Part shown: positions 26,001-33,089 of the stretch, piece after piece
Layout of the letters: each line of letters begins with the position of its first letter
Numbering within the stretch: position 1 is the first letter of the stretch
Origin: Bacteroidales bacterium UBA1256
GTDB taxonomy: Bacteria; Bacteroidota; Bacteroidia; Bacteroidales; Paludibacteraceae
Reading direction: 5' to 3'
Assembly: GCA_002308195.1 (NCBI GenBank)
Contig: DBVU01000029.1
Span: 1 to 33,089, forward strand
Length of the DNA: 33,089 bases
Translations under genes and position numbers: made by a program
The notes under the pieces: model-generated
Databases searched by the model: none
Told to the model about the DNA's origin: nothing
The model's input: the letters and a program-made list of their open reading frames with translations, nothing else

Positions 26001-29000
26001 CGCGCAATGCCGCAGGACTCATATTGACAGATGTGTCTGGTGATTTCGCGTTGCGCGTACCGAAAGCTAGTGCTTTTACGCTCCAAGTAGTCAAAGAGGG
26101 ACATGGTTTCGAGGGCGACGGATTTGTGCGTATCAATGGAGACTCACTCCTGACGCTCACCGACCCGCAGGATGGTGTACGTATCTGGGATACCACAAAG
26201 GTCTGTCTTGCCGGTCGAGTGGTCGGTGGTCTCAATCAAGCCAAGAAGACTCTCGGATTTGGTCTTTCAGAGAATAACCTGGGAGACAATCTTCGTCTGG
26301 TACTCGAACTTGAAGGGGATAATACCTCCTATATCGTACGCGTGCCTGATGACCTGACCAAAGATACTTTGGAATATACCATCCCGCATCTCGTATGGGC
26401 TGGTGATACAATGCAGGTGGTAGATACCGTGGGTACCACACAGATGCATTATGAGCAGAAACGTATCATCATCGAACCCGACTCTATTACGGGTGAGTTT
26501 AGTGCAATGCTCTTCCCTGTACGCTACAAACTGACGCAGGCAACTGCCCAAGGCTACTCTTCGCTCTTCGCACATGGTAAGACTAGCGAGACCATCGACC
26601 TTAGCGATGCCGCCACAACTGACTCGGTATTCACCCAAGATGGCAAACGAACCTTTGCTAATAGCGTCTACAATCTTACCTATCGTTCGCCGATAGATAT
26701 CAGTTGTACGCAAATGCGCTATGGACTAATGGAACCATACTATGGTGAGTTGGCCCTTCAGCGTCCTAACATGCAGAATCAGTCTGTACAGATTCCTTTG
26801 GTCGAACGTGATACTACAGGACAATATACTTATCTCTTCGGTGCACCTGTCTTTAATTCGCAAAATTACGATTTCCTGGTAACGGCTCATGAGGATTACT
26901 ATTACAACAACTTACCGAGCGGCAAACATGAGGAAGTGCGCATCCATGGTGGATTACTGAAAGTATACAATGGTATGCACGATGATACCAATACGCAAAT
27001 CATCACCCAACAACTCAACCAAAACGGTGAGGCAACAATCAATATCCCTGTCGATTACGTTTCCTTCCTTAAGACCGGCGAACAGGCACTTCGCATTCTG
27101 GATATGTCCGTTGAGTCGGAAGGGGAATATATAGAGAAACAAGTGCTGCGTGGATATGTTATGGGTAATCGCTTTAAAGGGATGGACTATGTAACCGATA
27201 CGCATGGTTCCGTTCAGCTTCTGGATATCCTTCGTGACCCACCGGGAGCACATAGTTATGCTTATCTCGAAGAAGGAACAACCTACAAGTATGCTTTCTC
27301 CTACAATCTGAAGTTCACATTCGGTGTGGATATTATGTTCGGATTTGGATCTTCGGTGAATAACTTTATGGGATCCTATCTTGGAACGCCAGGAGGTATT
27401 TTCTCAGGCGTACCGCTCCATACGGATAACTATAATACAGTGGACATACCTATTAAGTTTGCATACTACCACCAACATGATGGTTCTTATACGTTCTCCA
27501 CCAACGAACGTATAGAGACCAGTTCGGATACCTATAACGTAGGACAAGATGCAGATATCTATATTGGTCTGACTCAGAACGTGTATTTCGGTGTGACCGA
27601 TGCAGTTAAACCTATTGACGCGGATACGTATCAACTCCTGAAAGCCCGCTTCGAAGACGGTTCAATGCAAGTCGTAGCACAAGGACAAAGCGCAGACGGC
27701 AAACCTTATTATTTGGTGATTGGTGAAGAGGTGGAAGTAGGTCCGTATCTTAACTCGACCTTCCATTATACACATGCGCATATTCGTGACGTGCTGATTC
27801 CTGAACTACTACGTCAGCGTAATGCATTGTTACTAACGGGAGACCAAGCCACTATCAAGGCAATAGCTAATGCACAAAAGAAAGCAGTTTACCGCTCACT
27901 ATTAGACCCGAGTGACCCGAATTTCGGCTCAGATACCACTACATACGTCAAGATTGAACCGGACACCGCTATTGTTCATAATATCATTTGGCCAGACCAA
28001 GTGGCTGCATATAACAGACAGATAGTTCAGTGGATTAATATCTTGAAGCAGAACGAGACCGAGAAAGTAAATGCGCTCTACTCTAACCATGCTGAAGAAG
28101 TAGGCACATGGTCTATCAGTGGAGGAACCAAGGTGAGCCATAACGAGAGTTATGAGTTTACCAATAGTTATGTCCAGTATGTCGATTTTTCGGGAATATC
28201 AGGCAACCCCGGGCAGGGTATAGTAGAATTGTACAAAAATGTCATGGCTGATTTTGCCACACAAATTCTCAAAATGTGGAATAAAGTATCTGATGTCGAT
28301 GAAACTGGAGAAACAACGGGTAACCATCCGTTATTGATTGATAGTGAGTTGCCGGGAGGGAAAATTCAATTTGAGTTGACGCCGATACTAGATTTGAGTC
28401 TTAATCGTACTCCTACCAATTTTGAGGCGCAAAACAAGAAGACAGGTTTCACGCTGCAGCCTGATGCATTCGGACATATGGATGTATCCGTCTTCCGTAT
28501 GGTCAGCGATAGCAATGCATTCAATGTGGCACAGGATACTACGGGTCAATTCATAGATGCTGATCATGTGAACTATGAAAGGGGAACCCACCTGTATGGA
28601 TCTTATGTCTATCGTTTGAACGGTGGTGCTAGCCGTTGCCCATGGGAGGCTCCGGACTCTACTTGTTTCTATACACCTAAGATGCAACTCTCTGCCGGAA
28701 CACGCAATCTGGAGGATCCGAAACTGGATATCGATGTTCACGAGCGCAGCAATGTGCCGCATGACCAAGCTGCTATTTTCAATCTCCGTATGAGCAATGA
28801 GGGTGGCGGCAACGATGGCATATCGGCTACCTTCAAACTCAAACTGGCTGATAGCTCCAATCCAAAGGGGGTCAAAGTCTATATCGATGGTACTCCGTTG
28901 TCGGGTGCCGGACGTGATATCAGCCTCTCGTCAGGACAGATTATCAACAAGACTATGGAAGTGTACGCAGGCGAGGGATACGACTTTGAGGACCTTGTGG

Positions 29001-32000
29001 TTCAACTGTCTTCCTCTTGCTGGTCGCCTAGTGTTTCCAAGGCTACTTTTTCGGTACACTACATGCCTGTCTCAAGCCCTGTTAATATTTCCATACCGCA
29101 TGACAAGTGGATTCTCAATACGCTGTCGCCGAAGGATGATAGAGGCTATTACATGCCTGTCACTATCGATGGATTCGATACTAACTACAAGCAGTTCGAC
29201 CATATTGAGTTCCAGTACAAACTCACTACCCAGTCAGACGATGCTTGGGTTAACCTCTGCTCCTACTATGCTTCCGATAGTCTCTACGCTGAGGCTTCCG
29301 GTACCAAGGCAATGATTTCCAATGGCAAGATAGAGAATGTACGCTTCTATGGCGAACGTGATCCGATGGAGCAGAAATACGACCTGCGTGCGGTATCCTT
29401 CTGTCGTCACGGAACAGGCTTCATCACGCGTACCTCGCCTGTGCTCTCGGGTATCAAGGATACACGTCCACCACGCGTATTCGGTGATCCAGAACCGGCT
29501 AACTCTATCCTGAGTGTGGGCGACCATCTTATGCTGCGTTTCAATGAACCGATAGCCGGCAACTACCTCGACGAGGATAATAACTTCCAGTTGTTGGGAG
29601 CAACCAATGGTTCGGGTATTACCGCCTCTACTTCGGTACACTTCGATGGCACTTTCCGTTCGTATGCATATAGCAAGGTTGACCGCAACCTGGCGGCTAA
29701 GTCTTTCTCTATCGATATGTTGGTTCGTCCTTCTTCGCCTTCGCCGGCACAAGTATTCTTCTGCCATGGCGATGATGGTAAGGGTATCATATTCGGTAAG
29801 ACCGACGACAATCGTCTATATGCACAGATGGCGCCTGGTACTGTCATCTACTCCAAACCATTGGATGAGCCGATGACCGCCTTCACACGCGTCGTTATGA
29901 CCTATGATGCTGAGAAATCCAAACTGCGCTTCTATGCTGGTACGATGGAAGTTACCGACGATTCGGGAGCAGGAGCACTTAAGCCTGGATTTAAGTATTC
30001 GGTCAATGCTCCGCTTATCTTCGGTAAGGGATTGCTTGGTGACCTACTTGAGGCACGTGTATGGACCAAGGCGTTGACGTCCGAAGAGGTAGTCAATACC
30101 TTCATGGTTCGCCTCACGGGATACGAGCGCAAACTGGCTGCGTACTATCCGATGAATGCAGGCAAGGGAGAGACACTCACCGATATGGCCAACGGAGCTA
30201 CACTGTATATGCAAGGTGCTTCTTGGACCACACCGACCGGTATCTCGCTCTTCAACGATGGTTCGCAGAATGTCAAACTCGACCAGAATGCTCTCTCGCG
30301 TTCTAACACGCAGGATTATTCGCTCATGTTCTGGTTTAAGACCTTCTCTTCCAATGCTACGCTCTTCTCGGCTGGCTGGAAGGCAGCTACGGATTCCACC
30401 GATGCACAAGGTACATGGATTGGCTTTGAGTCAGGTGAACTCATCTTCCGCAACGGCAACCTGGAGATGCATACGGGTAATTACTCCGATGATACGTGGC
30501 ATCATTATGTGCTCACAGTCAATCGAACTTCCAATATCGTTTCTATCTTCGTGGACGCTAAGTTGATTCACCATTTCTCGGCAGATGGTATCAGTCCTCT
30601 CAGTGGAACGATGTATCTCGGTGCATTCAGTTACCAAGGTAATATTGATGAGTTCGTACTCTATGAGCAGGCATTGCCTAAGTCGCTTATCGAGGCATAC
30701 GACAATATCGCACCTCATGGCGACGAGATGGGCTTGCTTGCTTATCTGCCGTTTGAGGAACGCAAGGAGAACAGCAGCGGTATTATGGAGGATGTATTCA
30801 CTATCAATAACCGTTGTATCTTCAAGGATTCTGAAGGCAATGTGGTAGACAAGATCCAACCGCTCATTCTAGAACCTAAGAATCCGGAGTTTATGGCTGA
30901 CAAGACCGAGGATGCTCCTGTTCGTGATCGCAGTGCGTTGAAGAAGTTGAACTTCGATTGGGCATTCAACCAAGACCAATTGCTCATCAATCTCAATATG
31001 CTCGACCACGAAATCAACAAGCAAACAGTCTATGTGACCGTACGCGATGTAGAGGACCTCAACGGTAACCCAATGGTATCGCCGATGATGTGGCAGGCTT
31101 ATATTGATAAGAATAGTCTCAAATGGGAGAAACGCCAGATTTCGATTCGTCATACCGATGGCGATCATAACGAGAACATCTACGACATCGAGATTATCAA
31201 CAATAGCGGTCGTCGCCACCAATACACCATCGAGCAATTGCCTGAATGGTTGAGCGTGGATGATTCCTATGGTACGCTCGAGCCGATGGATGAGAAGACT
31301 GTTCGCTTCACCTTCAAGTCAGACATGGCTCCTGGTCTATATTCCGAGCTCATCTATCTAACCGATGAGAACGATCTTAGCGAACCATTGCATGTTGAGT
31401 ATCTTGTTGAGACAGAGTGTCCGTGGGAGGAAGTGGACAAAGATAAGTTCCCGTACACTATGTATGTCTGCGGTAAGGTGAAGATAGATGGTTCCTACGA
31501 TGACGATAGCCGTGACAAACTCATTGTTACCTATCGTAACGAATGCGTGGGTATGGCCAACATTACCTTCAACAACCAGACACTCGAAACCGATGTCTAC
31601 CTCACTATCTATGGTACTGACGATATGCTTAACCAGCCGATGCACTTCCAGTTGTGGCAGGCCGAGACAGGTAAGATTTACGCTCTAACGCCAGACCGTG
31701 AGATCGTCTTCCGCAGCAGTCAGATACTTGGTTGTGGCGATGACAATGGAGTTCTCTTCACTACTGGTGGTAGCGAGACCCAGAATATCGAGTTGCAACC
31801 AGGATGGAACTGGACTTCCTTCAATCTTAACCTCCGTCCAGATGAGACAGGATCTATCAACGACGTGATGAGTGCAGCCGAGCCGTGGACTGTAGGTGAT
31901 CAGATCAAGAATCCATTCACTCAGACCTTCTGCGACTACTCGCTCGTTTCTGATCGCTTCGTTGGTTCGCTCACTCATTTCCACTACATCTGGATGCATA

Positions 32001-32803
32001 TGATTTACGCAGCGAACCACAATATAATACGCGTGAACGGTAATGCTATTCCTGCAGACTCCATGTCTATCACGCTCCGCGGCGGAGTATGGAATGCCTT
32101 CCCGTGTCTCTTGAGCAAAACCACCTCTATCACTGAGGCATTGGCCGGCTATTACGATAATGCTACGGCAGGCGATGTGCTCAAGAACCACGACCGATTT
32201 GCAGTCTTCTCACGTGATGGCAAGTGGGTAGGTGACCTCACGTCTATTCGTCCGGGCGAAGGATATATGTTCTTCCGCCAAGGTCAGGGAGATGTTCAAC
32301 TGCATTTCTACGATCGACTGGCAGCTCCGACTCCTGCTCCGCGTCGTCTCAATGAAGCGGCTGAAGAGCCTGTCTTCCGTAATCCGAATGCATCGACCAA
32401 TATGACGATGATAGCTAAGGTGATGACCGATGGACTCGTCAACGAGGATACTTATCTCATGGCTTACGTTGGTGCTGAATTGGCAGGTATGGCTCGTCCG
32501 CAAGTGGTGGACAACGATACCCTCTTCTTCCTCACTGTTAGCAGTGACCGTGCGGCCAAAGTGCGCTTCGTTCTCAAGCAGAATGGTAAGACCTATCCGC
32601 TTACCACTAGCGTGGATGGAACAGCGGCTACGCCTATCACGTATGCGCCGAATGCACACCACGGCAATCTCTTGTCGCCTGTGCTTCTCGAGCCAGGTGA
32701 CGAAGATCGTGCACGTAAGATCATCGAGGATAATCACGTCTACATCATCCGTGGCGGACAGCGTTACGATGTCATTGGACGTAGAGTGGAAAATGCGAAA
32801 TAA
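23099..32803 (+). CDS. Giant exported multidomain protein (FN3-like, LamG, BACON-like)
   Basis: This protein is about 3234 aa. The ATG at 23099 gives a clean signal peptide (LFLTAFFLLVFVSASYG). An in-frame TTG at 23060 lies almost on the predicted transcript start and is unlikely. Residues about 304-456 and 750-838 are fibronectin-III-like. Residues 841-924 and 941-1022 are carboxypeptidase-regulatory-like (SIAGQVHYEDG, RFTGRVLYKNSSIPVRDASI). Residues 1023-2120 are unassigned, with a Gly-rich hydrophobic stretch at 1406-1437 and a helical stretch at 1556-1734. An SbsA/Big_5-like Ig opening is at 2122-2168, and two LamG domains are at about 2179-2325 and 2384-2531. A BACON-like domain is at 2680-2770 (LPEWLSVDDSYGTL) and a GWNWTSFNL domain is near 2902. 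The tail is HVYIIRGGQRYDVIG. It is probably a secreted surface adhesin or glycan-interacting protein with unknown ligand, co-transcribed with the downstream lipoprotein. Confidence 0.85.
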   Translation: MLHKNSFLKPLFLTAFFLLVFVSASYGYGNDYLEKSKHYTMMSMGNGVLRFNIPIWVWHNSAEKDYYLHCGAPANDSIDSYIWYSSNPDVKHYNQITRAVSFYAVEEGDNSVKGAKGEGYIYVHEGSIVVQSTYDGVPLSVAAGGTWTHLELKRKSDDGWNPITYIEFDWYPPTNLEQVEFYVGITADDWRKGGDRWDTYRWEWPDKCHGSNMPQSPQLMQPYFYAVNANGPAGRGNAAIQYVTYQDPVKYTTTLQSSEQTITDRSGTLFVKMEDTVRHDFSATFTVKLDGGLTQPLNTNSVDIPAYHKLYDLNAVEVLDAEHSVTGDVTLSWNVHTPDEEEILPTDMWEIQRALKKDFSDAQTIQLVSYSPDSSTYHYSENVVDVLSKDTTTSHESSLTLHQDVTAYLNGDKSAEYEATFSCDKFSSPGKTLYYRVRRGSSAVWGWDHAYALTTAVDKQDFLAPLADTMPNYWLDDDFENNRKVHFNIKINNELVARERPSEDECTFTCKMTRTYQDVPLNFLIHHTGSLPTGINYVFYYQDPRTGESKTVPVNPYSNQVHAVVPGGSVVRLMIQGTSLVAPTTTSLGEITMPVRGVIYFTNTASMKHVVNVLYNQDEENTAWLDSLDAANHLNKDSIRHAMYEQFCAQLDSNGTVRCNWDKNAMIYLQRIFVETGDTIELPVPRDSIIRQADGSWAAHMVDVASHSCVHYRYAVRLDQTNSLRKVHDQRQLLPKPISGENLYTNTSAKVKRFDATQGTDKYGVLLTWDPTEGSVDEYRISRRDKGSTADFDSIATTVFTNYRDSNTIPDKEYEYKLQIYYTCNDTTTIHEATTTGRRSPYGSIAGQVHYEDGTGCPGVTMTVQSIVGTDTTEVQTLTDQQGAYLFDSLRYGDGTDYTIFPTSQTATFTYNNHSPGTATIQLSMENPVAERIDFDNISSVRFTGRVLYKNSSIPVRDASILVNGIPARNAAGLILTDVSGDFALRVPKASAFTLQVVKEGHGFEGDGFVRINGDSLLTLTDPQDGVRIWDTTKVCLAGRVVGGLNQAKKTLGFGLSENNLGDNLRLVLELEGDNTSYIVRVPDDLTKDTLEYTIPHLVWAGDTMQVVDTVGTTQMHYEQKRIIIEPDSITGEFSAMLFPVRYKLTQATAQGYSSLFAHGKTSETIDLSDAATTDSVFTQDGKRTFANSVYNLTYRSPIDISCTQMRYGLMEPYYGELALQRPNMQNQSVQIPLVERDTTGQYTYLFGAPVFNSQNYDFLVTAHEDYYYNNLPSGKHEEVRIHGGLLKVYNGMHDDTNTQIITQQLNQNGEATINIPVDYVSFLKTGEQALRILDMSVESEGEYIEKQVLRGYVMGNRFKGMDYVTDTHGSVQLLDILRDPPGAHSYAYLEEGTTYKYAFSYNLKFTFGVDIMFGFGSSVNNFMGSYLGTPGGIFSGVPLHTDNYNTVDIPIKFAYYHQHDGSYTFSTNERIETSSDTYNVGQDADIYIGLTQNVYFGVTDAVKPIDADTYQLLKARFEDGSMQVVAQGQSADGKPYYLVIGEEVEVGPYLNSTFHYTHAHIRDVLIPELLRQRNALLLTGDQATIKAIANAQKKAVYRSLLDPSDPNFGSDTTTYVKIEPDTAIVHNIIWPDQVAAYNRQIVQWINILKQNETEKVNALYSNHAEEVGTWSISGGTKVSHNESYEFTNSYVQYVDFSGISGNPGQGIVELYKNVMADFATQILKMWNKVSDVDETGETTGNHPLLIDSELPGGKIQFELTPILDLSLNRTPTNFEAQNKKTGFTLQPDAFGHMDVSVFRMVSDSNAFNVAQDTTGQFIDADHVNYERGTHLYGSYVYRLNGGASRCPWEAPDSTCFYTPKMQLSAGTRNLEDPKLDIDVHERSNVPHDQAAIFNLRMSNEGGGNDGISATFKLKLADSSNPKGVKVYIDGTPLSGAGRDISLSSGQIINKTMEVYAGEGYDFEDLVVQLSSSCWSPSVSKATFSVHYMPVSSPVNISIPHDKWILNTLSPKDDRGYYMPVTIDGFDTNYKQFDHIEFQYKLTTQSDDAWVNLCSYYASDSLYAEASGTKAMISNGKIENVRFYGERDPMEQKYDLRAVSFCRHGTGFITRTSPVLSGIKDTRPPRVFGDPEPANSILSVGDHLMLRFNEPIAGNYLDEDNNFQLLGATNGSGITASTSVHFDGTFRSYAYSKVDRNLAAKSFSIDMLVRPSSPSPAQVFFCHGDDGKGIIFGKTDDNRLYAQMAPGTVIYSKPLDEPMTAFTRVVMTYDAEKSKLRFYAGTMEVTDDSGAGALKPGFKYSVNAPLIFGKGLLGDLLEARVWTKALTSEEVVNTFMVRLTGYERKLAAYYPMNAGKGETLTDMANGATLYMQGASWTTPTGISLFNDGSQNVKLDQNALSRSNTQDYSLMFWFKTFSSNATLFSAGWKAATDSTDAQGTWIGFESGELIFRNGNLEMHTGNYSDDTWHHYVLTVNRTSNIVSIFVDAKLIHHFSADGISPLSGTMYLGAFSYQGNIDEFVLYEQALPKSLIEAYDNIAPHGDEMGLLAYLPFEERKENSSGIMEDVFTINNRCIFKDSEGNVVDKIQPLILEPKNPEFMADKTEDAPVRDRSALKKLNFDWAFNQDQLLINLNMLDHEINKQTVYVTVRDVEDLNGNPMVSPMMWQAYIDKNSLKWEKRQISIRHTDGDHNENIYDIEIINNSGRRHQYTIEQLPEWLSVDDSYGTLEPMDEKTVRFTFKSDMAPGLYSELIYLTDENDLSEPLHVEYLVETECPWEEVDKDKFPYTMYVCGKVKIDGSYDDDSRDKLIVTYRNECVGMANITFNNQTLETDVYLTIYGTDDMLNQPMHFQLWQAETGKIYALTPDREIVFRSSQILGCGDDNGVLFTTGGSETQNIELQPGWNWTSFNLNLRPDETGSINDVMSAAEPWTVGDQIKNPFTQTFCDYSLVSDRFVGSLTHFHYIWMHMIYAANHNIIRVNGNAIPADSMSITLRGGVWNAFPCLLSKTTSITEALAGYYDNATAGDVLKNHDRFAVFSRDGKWVGDLTSIRPGEGYMFFRQGQGDVQLHFYDRLAAPTPAPRRLNEAAEEPVFRNPNASTNMTMIAKVMTDGLVNEDTYLMAYVGAELAGMARPQVVDNDTLFFLTVSSDRAAKVRFVLKQNGKTYPLTTSVDGTAATPITYAPNAHHGNLLSPVLLEPGDEDRARKIIEDNHVYIIRGGQRYDVIGRRVENAK
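29636..30690 (+). repeat. Two tandem LamG (concanavalin-like) domains
   Basis: Two ~145-aa units lie in the giant protein. Each opens with a VHFDGTF- or LFNDGSQ-type strand, contains FSIDMLV or YSLMFWFKT, and ends with GDLLEARVWTKALT or GNIDEFVLYEQALP, the hallmark closing strand of LamG/laminin-G-like jelly rolls. DNA similarity between them is low. Confidence 0.8.
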
Positions 32804-32821
32804 TCAAAATCGACGAATAGT

Positions 32822-33089
32822 ATGAAAACGAAATTATTGATAATCGCTTCTTGCGCCCTGCTGCTTCTCGCAGCGGGTTGCAAGAATCAACCGGAAACAT
32901 TAGGCGGCAGTATCAACAAACCCGCATGGCAAAAACCTGCCGAGTATGATTACAGCAGTTCGATGACTGCAGTTGTAAAAATCGACTTACTCAAGGACTA
33001 TCCATCCATGGCAATGGACTGGCATCTTCGTGAGAGCGATTTGCTGGCTGCTTTCATCGGCGACAAATGCTGTGGAGTGGCTAGTTATA
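32822..33089 (+). CDS. Lipoprotein, cut by the window end
   Basis: ATG 32822 lies 18 bases after the giant gene's stop and the frame runs open to the end (89 codons seen). A lipoprotein signal with LLAAGC puts the lipidated Cys at residue 20. Residues about 46-89 (SSMTAVVKIDLL, then DLLAAFIGDKCCGVASY) match a module also present twice near the end of the giant protein (GKVKIDGSY...ECVGMA and NMTMIAKVM...ELAGMA). The shared module and the spacing suggest one operon and one surface system. The rest of the protein, and so its domain content, is unseen. Confidence 0.8.
   Translation, partial: MKTKLLIIASCALLLLAAGCKNQPETLGGSINKPAWQKPAEYDYSSSMTAVVKIDLLKDYPSMAMDWHLRESDLLAAFIGDKCCGVASY

Noticed and set aside
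28797..29315. 172-codon plus-strand frame inside the giant gene
   Set aside because: It is out of frame with the giant protein, has a low-complexity Ser/Arg/Leu composition, and shows no start context.
29234..29767. 177-codon minus-strand frame opposite the LamG region
   Set aside because: It is opposite a continuous gene with clear domains. It has no signal, motif or upstream promoter box.

Overview
The window looks like the chromosome of an uncultured Bacteroidales-type bacterium (Bacteroidota). The evidence is promoters of the TTG-N20-TAnnTTTG type, a near absence of Shine-Dalgarno sequences, Listeria-Bacteroides (InlB B) repeats, DUF4105, an OmpA-family barrel protein, and a PorW/SprE-like lipoprotein of the type IX secretion system (T9SS). 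Two large exported proteins end in domains resembling T9SS type A sorting signals. The base composition is moderate. I see no phage, IS or CRISPR signals. Species cannot be named from this sequence alone.

Region 1 (1-16823) is a same-strand run of six genes with overlapping or nearly touching ends. In order they are a divergent DUF4105 membrane protein, a 1416-aa InlB-repeat surface protein, two exported proteins of 1036 and 428 aa, a 1655-aa exported protein made of about ten copies of a ~120-aa module, and an OmpA-family outer-membrane protein. It closes with an intrinsic terminator. The three middle proteins share the same divergent module, so the locus looks like one surface-assembly operon. 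Its promoter lies left of the window.

Region 2 (16805-22962) holds housekeeping and secretion genes. A promoter drives tsaB (tRNA t6A synthesis) overlapping a porW/sprE-like gene. A bidirectional terminator and a minus-strand tRNA-Pro(GGG) follow, then miaB (tRNA ms2i6A synthesis). Next is a promoter with an unusual leader holding three hairpin-plus-T-run units and a chain of tiny overlapping ORFs, leading into a 42-codon ORF, greA and a HIT-family hydrolase.

Region 3 (23019-33089) is a promoter followed by one enormous exported protein of about 3234 aa, with fibronectin-like, carboxypeptidase-regulatory-like, two LamG and BACON-like parts. A lipoprotein gene cut by the window end follows it. 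The giant and the lipoprotein share a short C-terminal-type module, which suggests they belong to the same surface system.

Together the window links a T9SS component with several likely T9SS clients. No stretch over 300 bases lacks a gene. The longest gap (21712-21925) is filled by a terminator, a promoter and the greA leader.
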